Position numbers and translations under genes: made by a program | Source of the DNA: Clostridia bacterium | GTDB lineage: Bacteria > Bacillota_A > Clostridia > Christensenellales > Aristaeellaceae | Length of the DNA: 6,676 nucleotides | Reading direction: 5' to 3' | Assembly: GCA_017412025.1 (NCBI GenBank) | Contig: JAFQOY010000127.1 | Coordinates: forward strand, 1 to 6,676 | Notes under the pieces: model-generated | What the model saw: the letters and a program-made list of their open reading frames with translations, nothing else | Databases searched by the model: none | Told to the model about the DNA's origin: nothing | In this document: positions 1 through 5,095 of the stretch, piece after piece | Numbering within the stretch: position 1 is the stretch's first letter | How the letters are laid out: every line of letters begins with the position of its first letter

Positions 1-15
1 ATGCAGCGATTTTTT

Positions 16-53
16 ACAGGAGGCGCCCATCAGGCGTCTCCTGTTTTGTTTTC
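16..53 (+). terminator. Intrinsic terminator upstream of the TPP riboswitch
   Basis: A 12-bp stem (16-27 with 33-44, one G-T wobble) closes a 5-nt loop, CATCA, and is followed by a T-rich tract at 44-52. The opposite strand lacks a T-run after the stem, so it works in the + direction. It probably ends an upstream gene outside the window. It lies immediately before the TPP aptamer and leaves no obvious room for a promoter between them, so it may instead be part of the thi leader. Confidence 0.8.
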
Positions 54-57
54 AATT

Positions 58-150
58 GAATAATGGGGAGCTTGCAGACAGGCTGAGAGGAAGGTGTGCC
101 CTTCGACCCTTTAACCTGATTTGGATAATGCCAACGTAGGGAATCCTTGA
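58..150 (+). promoter_or_regulatory. TPP riboswitch aptamer (THI element)
   Basis: The conserved THI-box blocks appear in order: GGGG at 65-68, CTGAGA at 83-88, ACCTGAT around 114-120, a TTGG/CCAA arm enclosing ATAATG, and CGTAGGGAA at 135-143. A P3-like stem pairs AGCTTG with CAGGCT just before CTGAGA, and a variable GAAGG/CCTTC hairpin sits before the CCC strand of P2. The P1 closing stem is weak and AT-rich, so the outer boundaries are approximate. This RNA binds thiamine pyrophosphate. Upstream of thiM it should switch off the downstream salvage genes when TPP is plentiful. Confidence 0.95.
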
Positions 151-154
151 TTTT

Positions 155-190
155 AGAAGCGTTCCCGAAATCGGAGACGCTTCTTTCTTT
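155..190 (+). terminator. Riboswitch expression platform: regulated intrinsic terminator
   Basis: AGAAGCGT (155-162) pairs perfectly with ACGCTTCT (177-184). An inner CCGA/TCGG stem (165-168 with 171-174) extends it, and TTTCTTT follows at 184-190. The hairpin ends about 15 nt before the thiM start codon. GGGAAT at 139-144, the 3' end of the aptamer, can pair with GTTCCC at 161-166, which lies in the 5' strand and loop side of the terminator. That pairing is a plausible antiterminator, released only when TPP is absent. The stems are seen in the sequence; the switching mechanism is inferred. Confidence 0.8.
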
Positions 191-205
191 GCTTTGGAGG
201 AAAAC

Positions 206-1015
206 ATGCTTGATGAAATCCTGATGCAAAACCGCCGGCGCAGACCGCTGATCCACTGCATCACCAATTATGTGACGGCAAACGACTGCGCCAATATCCT
301 GCTGGCCTGCGGCGGATCGGCGATCATGGCAGATGATCCCGACGAGGTCGCAGAAGTTACTGCGATGTGTGACGGCCTTGTGCTGAACCTGGGAACGCCG
401 AATCCCCGCAGGCTGGACGCGCTGCTGCGCGCCGGAGAAGAGGCCAACAGACTCGGACATCCCGTGATTCTCGATCCCGTGGGCGTGGGTAGTTCCGCGA
501 TGAGACGGGAGGCAGGCCGCCAGCTTCTTGAGAGCGTTCGCTTTGCCGCCATCCGCGCAAACGCCACGGAGATCGCCACGCTGATTCGCGGTACAGCGGC
601 CCATCGCGGCGTCGACGCCGATATCGAAGAATCCGTGATGGATACCGTTGAAGAAAACGCCAGGCGTCTGTCGCTTAAAACAGGCGCAGTGATCGTCGTT
701 ACCGGAGACGCCGACGTTGTCACCGATGGAAAGACGCTGGTTCGCGTTCACAACGGTCATCCCATGATGAAAACCGTCACAGGCACCGGATGTCAGCTCT
801 CGGCGCTGCTGGGCGCTTATGTGACAGCGAATCCCGAAAAGCCCCTGCAGGCAGCTTTGGCTGCCGTCTGCGCGATGGGTCTGTGCGGCGAGATGGCCCA
901 CGCGCGCCTCAATCCTCCGGACGGCAACGCCAGCTACCGGAACTATATCATCGATGCGATTTACAATCTGACCCCGGATGCATTACAGAAGGGAGCAAAA
1001 TATGAAACTGACTGA
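206..1015 (+). CDS. thiM: Hydroxyethylthiazole kinase ThiM
   Basis: Phosphorylates 4-methyl-5-(2-hydroxyethyl)thiazole with ATP, giving the thiazole phosphate used by ThiE; cytoplasmic, ribokinase-like fold. The start is the ATG at 206, with GGAGG at 196-200 five bases upstream; an in-frame TTG at 194 sits too close to that site to be credible. The 269-aa product matches normal ThiM length. Visible family motifs are PLIHCITNYVT (residues 14-24), a DPVGVG segment (90-95), RANATEI (117-123) and the catalytic anion-hole loop VTGTGC (191-196), whose Cys196 corresponds to the active-site Cys of the family. It is the first gene after the TPP riboswitch and overlaps thiE by 14 bp, so the two are almost certainly co-transcribed and translationally coupled. 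Nothing suggests damage. Confidence 0.97.
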   Translation: MLDEILMQNRRRRPLIHCITNYVTANDCANILLACGGSAIMADDPDEVAEVTAMCDGLVLNLGTPNPRRLDALLRAGEEANRLGHPVILDPVGVGSSAMRREAGRQLLESVRFAAIRANATEIATLIRGTAAHRGVDADIEESVMDTVEENARRLSLKTGAVIVVTGDADVVTDGKTLVRVHNGHPMMKTVTGTGCQLSALLGAYVTANPEKPLQAALAAVCAMGLCGEMAHARLNPPDGNASYRNYIIDAIYNLTPDALQKGAKYETD

Positions 1016-1640
1016 AGACATGATGCGCCTGTATGCGGTCACGGACCGCAGCTGGCTGCGCGGGCAGACGCTATGCGAGCAGGTCGAACAGGCCCTGATC
1101 GGCGGCGCAACGCTGGTGCAGCTTCGTGAAAAGAAGCTGGATGAGGAAACCTTCCTGCGTGAAGCTGTCGATATGGCAAAGCTCTGCCATCGCTATGGCG
1201 TGCCGCTGCTGATCAACGACAATGTGGAGATCGCCCGCCGCAGCGGCGCAGACGGCGTTCATGTCGGTCAGGACGATATGGAGGCGGCGTCTGTGCGTAG
1301 CATCCTCGGCTCCGGCATGATCGTGGGCGTAACAGCCAAGACCGTCGAGCAGGCTATCCGCGCGCAGGAAGCCGGCGCAGATTATCTGGGCAGCGGCGCA
1401 GTGTTCGGCTCTGCCACAAAGCTGAATGCAAAGCCGATGACGAAGGAACTTCTTTTATCCATTTGCCATGCGGTGACAATCCCGGTCGTGGCCATCGGCG
1501 GCATCAACAGGAACAACATGCTCGATCTCGCTGGAACGGATATCTCCGGCGTCGCCGTGGTGTCCGGCATCTTTGCAGCAAGCGATATCGAAGCGGAATG
1601 CCGCCATCTGCGCTGCATCGTGAAGCAAATCATCAAGTGA
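1002..1640 (+). CDS. thiE: Thiamine phosphate synthase ThiE
   Basis: Joins HMP pyrophosphate with thiazole phosphate to make thiamine phosphate, in a TIM barrel. The ATG at 1002 is preferred: GGGAG at 991-995 lies six bases upstream, while an in-frame ATG at 978 would add eight residues without a comparable site. The product is 212 aa, normal for the family. Motifs in order are YAVTDR (11-16), TLVQLREK (37-44), INDNVEIA (71-78), ADGVHVGQDD (83-92, binding Mg and diphosphate), a phosphate-loop segment GSGAVFGSATK (130-140), AIGGI (164-168) and GVAVVSGIF (183-191). The usual GPIFPTxTK loop appears as GAVFGSATK, a tolerated variant. The start lies inside the thiM 3' end, which suggests coupled translation. 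Confidence 0.97.
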   Translation: MKLTEDMMRLYAVTDRSWLRGQTLCEQVEQALIGGATLVQLREKKLDEETFLREAVDMAKLCHRYGVPLLINDNVEIARRSGADGVHVGQDDMEAASVRSILGSGMIVGVTAKTVEQAIRAQEAGADYLGSGAVFGSATKLNAKPMTKELLLSICHAVTIPVVAIGGINRNNMLDLAGTDISGVAVVSGIFAASDIEAECRHLRCIVKQIIK

Positions 1641-1973
1641 CTCGCAATGCCTTGAGCATTTGAGAATCCAAGTGAAAGGAGGCAGGCAAAGCTCGGATGA
1701 GCCCGTCGGAGGGGGAGCGCCCTGCGATGAGAAAACAGCGATGGGAAGCCGTGTTCCGGCGTGAGAGGAGACCAGAGAGTCTCGACCGACCAGCAGATTG
1801 CTTTGCATCATGCTGTTCCCGCGAGGGAGGCTGTTTTTTGTCATGCATATCCGACCACAAAACATCGGCCTCGTACGCCAAGACGGAACGACGCCGTTTG
1901 TCGTCGGAAATGCATCCGGCAGCATGCCGGTGCTTTGCCGCCCTCAAGCTTTATGAATAGGAGGAATTCTCAA
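1641..1973 (+). other. Non-coding thiE-thiW gap with multi-domain predicted RNA structure
   Basis: This 333-nt stretch contains no convincing reading frame on either strand but many complementary segments. Domain 1 pairs GCAGG (1682-1686) with CCTGC (1721-1725). Domain 2 is closed by AAAACAGC (1732-1739) with GCTGTTTT (1830-1837) and encloses four hairpins: 1748-1760 (GCCG/CGGC), 1768-1783 (GAGAC/GTCTC), 1791-1815 (CAGCA/TGCTG plus inner pairs) and 1816-1829 (TTCCC/GGGAG with a GCGA tetraloop). A T6 tract follows at 1834-1839. Domain 3 has two mutually exclusive hairpins in 1881-1904. Domain 4 is CCGGC/GCCGG (1916-1930), extended by GCA/TGC. It precedes the thiW ribosome-binding site, so a regulatory leader is likely. 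I could not match it to TPP, T-box, cobalamin, FMN, SAM or c-di-GMP consensus sequences. The pairings were found by eye. Confidence 0.45.
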
Positions 1974-2486
1974 ATGAAACGCAATCGTACCCTTCGGCTG
2001 ACGCTGGCCGCGCTTCTCGTCGCCGTTGCCGTTGTCGGCAGCCTGTTCTCTTTCCCTGTATTTGGCAGCAAGTGCTCGCCGGTACAGCACATGGTCAACG
2101 TCATCTGCGGCGTCCTTCTCGGCCCGTGGTATGCCTTTGGCGCAGGCTTCCTTGCCGCGCTGATCCGCAACCTCTTTGGCCTTGGCAGCCTGCTGGCATT
2201 CCCCGGGAGCATGTGCGGCTCTCTGCTGTGCGGCTTCGTGTGGAAGTACAGTAAAAAGCTGCTGCCTGCGCTGGCCGGTGAAGTATTCGGCACCGGCATC
2301 ATCGGCGGCCTGCTGGCCTATCCGATTGCCGTGGCGTTCATGGGCGTCTCTTCCGCAAGCGTCGGCTTTACCGCCTATGTCATCCCCTTCCTGATTTCGA
2401 CCGTCGCAGGCTCCATCATTGCGGGCGCGATCGTCTTTGCCCTTCAGAAAAACGGAACCCTGAACGCCATGATGAATAAGCTTTGA
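1974..2486 (+). CDS. thiW: ThiW family predicted thiazole transporter, ECF S component
   Basis: Predicted membrane substrate-binding (S) subunit of an energy-coupling-factor transporter, thought to import the hydroxyethylthiazole precursor that ThiM then phosphorylates. The ATG at 1974 has GGAGG at 1960-1964, nine bases upstream; the frame stays open further upstream, but that extension is not protein-like. The 170-aa product is almost entirely hydrophobic, with about five to six membrane segments (roughly 8-30, 43-66, 70-90, 100-122, 130-156). Family hallmarks are KCSPVQHMVNVI (33-44), GPWYAFGAGF (50-59), ALIRN (62-66) and LLAFPGSMCG (73-82). No ECF ATPases or T component are encoded in this window, so it must share an energising module encoded elsewhere. 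It sits between thiE and thiD but has its own long leader. Confidence 0.93.
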   Translation: MKRNRTLRLTLAALLVAVAVVGSLFSFPVFGSKCSPVQHMVNVICGVLLGPWYAFGAGFLAALIRNLFGLGSLLAFPGSMCGSLLCGFVWKYSKKLLPALAGEVFGTGIIGGLLAYPIAVAFMGVSSASVGFTAYVIPFLISTVAGSIIAGAIVFALQKNGTLNAMMNKL

Positions 2487-2495
2487 CAAATTCCT

Positions 2496-2529
2496 GCTTC
2501 CGGCTGCACCGCTGTATGCAGCCGGAAGC
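2496..2529 (+). other. 13-bp perfect hairpin after thiW, terminator-like without a T-tract
   Basis: GCTTCCGGCTGCA (2496-2508) pairs perfectly with TGCAGCCGGAAGC (2517-2529) around an 8-nt loop, starting nine bases after the thiW stop. Only GATTTG follows, so a strong intrinsic terminator is doubtful on either strand. It may be a pausing or partial terminator, or a 3'-end stabiliser that lets thiW mRNA differ in abundance from thiD. Confidence 0.6.
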
Positions 2530-2551
2530 GATTTGAAACTCCTTTTGAATT

Positions 2552-2613
2552 CTGCTTCGGCCAGACAGGCCGACAGCTTCAGGCGGCATATTGGGGGCAC
2601 CACCTTATGCCGC
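2552..2613 (+). other. Two further hairpins in the thiD leader
   Basis: TCGGCC (2557-2562) pairs with GGCCGA (2568-2573) around AGACA, and flanking CTG/CAG can extend it. GCGGCATA (2583-2590) pairs perfectly with TATGCCGC (2606-2613) around a 15-nt loop. An A-run at 2617-2622 follows, and the thiD ribosome-binding site is at 2640-2644. No T-tract follows on the + strand, so these are not ordinary terminators. A leader role is possible but unproven. Confidence 0.4.
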
Positions 2614-2652
2614 GATAAAAAACAATGCTGATTTGTGAAAGGAGCATGCAAG

Positions 2653-3465
2653 ATGAAAAAGAAAACAGCATTGACCATAGCAGGCAGCGACTGCAGTGGA
2701 GGCGCCGGTATTCAGGCCGATCTGAAAACGATGACCATGAATGGCGTCTATGCCATGAGCGCAATCACCGCGCTGACGGCACAGAACACAACCGGCGTAA
2801 GAGCGATTCAGGAATCCACGCCCGAATTCCTCGGGCAGCAGATCGACGCTGTATTTGAGGATATCGTTCCCGATGCAGTCAAGATCGGCATGGTATCCTC
2901 CAGCGAACTGATCCGCGTGATCGCAGACAGGCTGACAGCGCACAAGGCGAAGAATGTCGTCGTCGATCCGGTCATGGTCGCGACCAGCGGCTCGTCCCTG
3001 ATGAAGACGGACGCCATACAGACGCTGATTGACCAGCTGCTGCCGCTGGCGACGCTCGTCACGCCGAACATCCCGGAAGCGCAGGTTCTCTCCGGCCTGT
3101 CCATTGAAAGCAAGGACGACATGGTCACGGCGGCGAAGAAGATCAGCGCAGGCTGTCATTGCGCCGTGCTGCTCAAGGGCGGCCACAGCATCCATGACGC
3201 CAACGATCTCCTGATCGCGGGCGGCGAAGCCGTGTGGTTTGCCGGAGAGCGCATCGACAACCCCAACACCCACGGAACGGGCTGCACGCTTTCCAGCGCC
3301 ATCGCAGCCAATCTCGCCAAGGGTTACAGCCTTGCGGATTCCGTCGAGAGGGCGAAGGATTATATCTCCGGCGCGCTGTCCGCCATGCTGGACCTGGGTC
3401 AGGGCTCCGGTCCGATGGATCATGCCTTCGGCCTGACAAGCGCGTTTGCTGAGGAAGCCGAGTGA
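2653..3465 (+). CDS. thiD: Hydroxymethylpyrimidine / phosphomethylpyrimidine kinase ThiD
   Basis: Phosphorylates HMP and then HMP phosphate with ATP, giving HMP pyrophosphate for ThiE; cytoplasmic ribokinase-superfamily enzyme. The ATG at 2653 has AGGAG at 2640-2644, eight bases upstream, while an in-frame GTG at 2635 lies upstream of that site. The 270-aa product has normal length. Motifs are the N-terminal substrate loop TIAGSDCSGGAGIQADLK (8-25), VVVDPVMVATSG (102-113), LVTPNIPEA (135-143), LLKGGH (173-178) and the catalytic anion hole NTHGTGCTLSSAIAA (205-219, Cys211), then GSGPMDH (251-257), a version of the C-terminal GHGPLNH-type motif. It completes the salvage set with thiM and thiE. 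It could also act in pyridoxal-type kinase chemistry, as some ThiD proteins do, but the context favours HMP. Confidence 0.95.
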   Translation: MKKKTALTIAGSDCSGGAGIQADLKTMTMNGVYAMSAITALTAQNTTGVRAIQESTPEFLGQQIDAVFEDIVPDAVKIGMVSSSELIRVIADRLTAHKAKNVVVDPVMVATSGSSLMKTDAIQTLIDQLLPLATLVTPNIPEAQVLSGLSIESKDDMVTAAKKISAGCHCAVLLKGGHSIHDANDLLIAGGEAVWFAGERIDNPNTHGTGCTLSSAIAANLAKGYSLADSVERAKDYISGALSAMLDLGQGSGPMDHAFGLTSAFAEEAE

Positions 3466-3480
3466 TATGACAGAAAATCC

Positions 3481-3567
3481 TCGCTCGACGCTCGTTGGTC
3501 AGCCCGGCTCTGAGGCCACACTGTGGCCTCATTCACTCCCGGGCCAGTTCAAATCCCGCTTCGAAGC
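3481..3567. repeat. Large palindromic intergenic element
   Basis: The core TGAGGCCACA (3511-3520) and TGTGGCCTCA (3522-3531) form a perfect 10-bp inverted repeat around one C. It is nested inside GCCCGG (3502-3507) and CCGGGC (3539-3544), and the right flank ends in the palindrome GCTTCGAAGC (3558-3567). It starts just after the thiD stop and has no T-run of its own. The layered symmetry suggests a mobile or dispersed palindromic repeat (REP/BIME-like). From memory it resembles intergenic repeats of Clostridia, but one copy in one window cannot prove dispersal. Confidence 0.55.
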
Positions 3568-3580
3568 AAGAAACGTAAAA

Positions 3581-3618
3581 AAATAAAAGAAGCTCTGAGT
3601 TTTCAAAGCTTCTTTCTT
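3581..3618. terminator. Bidirectional intrinsic terminator
   Basis: AAAGAAGCT (3586-3594) pairs perfectly with AGCTTCTTT (3607-3615), with TGA/TCA stacking inside. On the + strand TTTCTT follows the stem and can end the thi transcript. On the - strand the stem is followed by a long T-rich run, the complement of 3577-3588, a strong signal. It lies 120 nt past thiD and serves as a backstop for the opposing redox operon. Confidence 0.85.
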
Positions 3619-3650
3619 GTGAAATAACTCAAAAACTAATACAATTCCCG

Positions 3651-3685
3651 GCTATCGTTTTGCAATACAGCTATCGTTTTGCAAT
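3651..3685. repeat. Tandem 16-nt direct repeat with a degenerate third copy
   Basis: GCTATCGTTTTGCAAT occurs exactly at 3651-3666 and 3670-3685, a 19-nt period with ACA between them. A third copy with two mismatches, GCTTTCGTTTTGCCAT, lies at 3750-3765. CAATACAG, which bridges the first two copies at 3663-3670, recurs at 3774-3781 directly beside the stop codon of the opposing gene. No reading frame explains this, and the function is unknown. Confidence 0.85.
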
Positions 3686-3742
3686 GGGTGCATTTGGGTG
3701 CAAAAATTGGTTCTTGGGTGCAAAAAAGGCTCGGTGGGTGCA
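3685..3742. repeat. Four TGGGTGCA repeats spaced 10, 20 and 20 bp
   Basis: TGGGTGCA starts at 3685, 3695, 3715 and 3735, all in the same orientation, separated by A/T-rich or unique spacers. The starts fall on one or two helical turns, so all copies face roughly the same side of the DNA. The last copy overlaps the loop of the terminator at 3726-3754. The repeats are exact; whether they bind a protein or are remnants of a repeat unit is unknown. Confidence 0.85.
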
Positions 3743-3760
3743 ACACCGAGCTTTCGTTTT
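3722..3760. terminator. Bidirectional intrinsic terminator ending the redox operon
   Basis: GCTCGGTG (3729-3736) pairs perfectly with CACCGAGC (3744-3751). A/T and G-T pairs extend the stem to 3726-3754, with loop GGTGCAA. On the - strand the stem is followed by six T (complement of 3722-3727), only about 27 nt past the TlpA-like stop codon, so this is the primary terminator of that operon. On the + strand TTTCGTTTT follows, giving a second stop for thi transcripts. Confidence 0.9.
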
Positions 3761-3781
3761 GCCATCAATTATTCAATACAG

Positions 3782-4420
3782 TCAGTTTGCAATCATGTCA
3801 ATACCCCTCTGGAGAGTTGCAGCATCAATCGCGCCCACTGCCTGCGCGATCACATGCCCTTCTGCGTTGATGAAGAAGGAAGTCGGCAAAGAATAGGCTC
3901 CATAGGTCATTGCTGCTTCAGATTTGGTATCGAACAGCACAGGGAAATCATAGCCGTTTTTCTCGATAAAGGCAGAGGCAGTTTCAACAGTCTCGCGTCC
4001 GCCATCGGTCATGTTAACCATGACGAAGTGAACGTCACCGCCCAGTTCGGCATACTTTTCATTGAAGTCAGGCATCTCACTCTGGCACGGTCCGCACCAG
4101 CTTGCCCAGAAGTTCAGCACGATAGGCTTGCCAAAGAAACTGCTCAGCTTCACAGGATTTCCTTCTTTGTCGATGACTTCGAAGTCGGGAGCTATGATGT
4201 CTTCGGGTTCCTCATTCGCAGAAGTGTCAGCCGCTTCAGTGGATTCGCCTTCTGGAATCACTTCTTCCGCTGCGGGTTCGGGAGTGGGCTGAGGCGTAGC
4301 GTGAACGATCATCTGTTCAGCAGTTACATCCTGTCCCAGCCTGTCGTACAGCACATATGCACCGCCGATTAGGAGAACGAACACCAGCAGGATAATTAGC
4401 AATGAATTTTTGTTCTTCAT
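3782..4420 (-). CDS. Membrane-anchored TlpA/ResA-like thiol-disulfide oxidoreductase
   Basis: Extracytoplasmic thioredoxin-fold protein that passes electrons received from CcdA to exported thiol proteins. The 212-aa product has an uncleaved-looking N-terminal anchor (about 5-25, hydrophobic after MKNKN), with no lipobox Cys. A Pro/Glu/Ala/Thr-rich linker follows (about 31-75), then a TlpA/AhpC-TSA-like domain. The active site is WCGPC (108-112; Cys109 and Cys112), preceded by VLNFWAS, and the cis-proline loop is SLPT with Pro179. The ATG at 4420 has GAGGTGAT a few bases upstream. Only 12 bp separate it from the ccdA stop, so co-transcription is clear. TlpA/ResA partners of CcdA serve cytochrome c maturation, sporulation (StoA) or methionine sulfoxide reduction; no such target gene is visible, so the substrate is open. 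Confidence 0.93.
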   Translation of the reverse strand: MKNKNSLLIILLVFVLLIGGAYVLYDRLGQDVTAEQMIVHATPQPTPEPAAEEVIPEGESTEAADTSANEEPEDIIAPDFEVIDKEGNPVKLSSFFGKPIVLNFWASWCGPCQSEMPDFNEKYAELGGDVHFVMVNMTDGGRETVETASAFIEKNGYDFPVLFDTKSEAAMTYGAYSLPTSFFINAEGHVIAQAVGAIDAATLQRGIDMIAN

Positions 4421-4432
4421 ATGATCACCTCA

Positions 4433-5095
4433 TCAGCTGAGCAGGCTCAGCAGTCGTCCGAGAGTACCGGTCGCCATCAGGATGCCGATCAGCACCAGCA
4501 GGCAGCCGCTTACGATATTGATTACCCTGTAGTTTTTCTTGATCCAGTTGAATGCGGATTTGAGATAGTCGATGAGCACGGCGCTCAGTATGAACGGGAT
4601 GCCAAGACCCAGTGAGTAGGCCAGCAGCATCAGCATGCCCTGCACCGCATGGCCCTGCTGGGAGGCCAGCATCAGCGCGGAACCGAGGAATGCTCCAACA
4701 CAGGGCGTCCAACCCAGAGAGAAGATCACGCCGAAGAGCATAGCGGAGATGAAGTTCATGTCTTCTTTCACCACATTGCGCTTGCTTCCCCTGAACAGAT
4801 TGATGTGGAACACTCCCAGGAAGTTCAGACCGAAGAAGATCACGATCAAACCAGATACGATGTTCACAGCTGTCTGGTGTTCACGCAGGAAGCTTCCCAC
4901 CGTTCCGGCGAGAGCGCCGAGAATTACAAAGATGATACTGAAGCCTGTGACGAAGCCCAGCGAACCAGTAAGCGTTTTGCGTACACTGCGCTCGCCGCCG
5001 CCCGCGAAGTAAGAAATATAGATGGGCAACATGGGCAGAAGGCACGGAGAGATGAAGGTAATGATCCCTTCAAGAAAAGCTATGATATATTGCAT
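4433..5095 (-). CDS. ccdA: CcdA-type cytochrome c biogenesis / thiol-reduction membrane protein
   Basis: Six-helix membrane protein that carries reducing equivalents from cytoplasmic thioredoxin across the membrane to thioredoxin-like proteins outside. The ATG at 5095 is preferred (220 aa): AGGAG at 5104-5108 lies eight bases upstream, whereas the in-frame GTG at 5104 overlaps that site. The conserved redox Cys pair is visible as FISPCLLPMLP (Cys18, first helix) and GWTPCVGAFLG (Cys132, fourth helix). Hydrophobic segments fall near 4-27, 44-70, 76-98, 115-143, 150-176 and 190-213. Length and motifs match short CcdA rather than the larger DsbD. It sits directly upstream of the TlpA-like gene and downstream of the reductase fusion. 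The name CcdA describes the family; there are no c-type cytochrome genes here. Confidence 0.93.
   Translation of the reverse strand: MQYIIAFLEGIITFISPCLLPMLPIYISYFAGGGERSVRKTLTGSLGFVTGFSIIFVILGALAGTVGSFLREHQTAVNIVSGLIVIFFGLNFLGVFHINLFRGSKRNVVKEDMNFISAMLFGVIFSLGWTPCVGAFLGSALMLASQQGHAVQGMLMLLAYSLGLGIPFILSAVLIDYLKSAFNWIKKNYRVINIVSGCLLVLIGILMATGTLGRLLSLLS

Noticed and set aside
14..901. Long antisense reading frame (about 295 codons) opposite thiM
   Set aside because: It lies opposite a clear kinase gene and the riboswitch, its protein has no recognisable domain pattern, and it has no sensible ribosome-binding site. It is a composition-driven shadow.
1641..1960. T-box, cobalamin, FMN or c-di-GMP riboswitch in the thiW leader
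   Set aside because: The key sequences are missing: there is no TGGNACCGCG or AGTA for T-box, no GCCACTG or CCCGC core for cobalamin, no FMN box, and no GCAAA/GACGCAAAGCC pairing for c-di-GMP. Isolated short matches were not enough.
1761..1973. N-terminal extension of thiW from a GTG at 1761
   Set aside because: The extension is not protein-like, overlaps extensive RNA structure, and the ATG at 1974 has a strong GGAGG site.
1944..2678. Long antisense reading frame opposite thiW
   Set aside because: It is rich in Arg, Gln and Ala as expected from the reverse of a hydrophobic gene. It has no motif, and ThiW on the + strand explains the region.
2605..3423. Antisense reading frame opposite thiD
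   Set aside because: It mirrors the ThiD codon pattern and has no family motif.
3495..3567. Possible tRNA gene, suggested by GTTCAAATCCCGC
   Set aside because: The bases flanking TTCAAAT do not form a T-stem, no D-arm or acceptor pairing exists, and the palindrome dominates the fold.
3481..3781. CRISPR array in the repeat-rich centre
   Set aside because: The repeat units are 8 or 16 nt, spacers are only 2 to 12 nt, and there are no cas genes.
3660..4372. Small + strand reading frames over the repeat field and the TlpA-like gene
   Set aside because: They are built from the repeated TGGGTGCA and 16-nt units or shadow the real - strand gene, and no start signals are seen.
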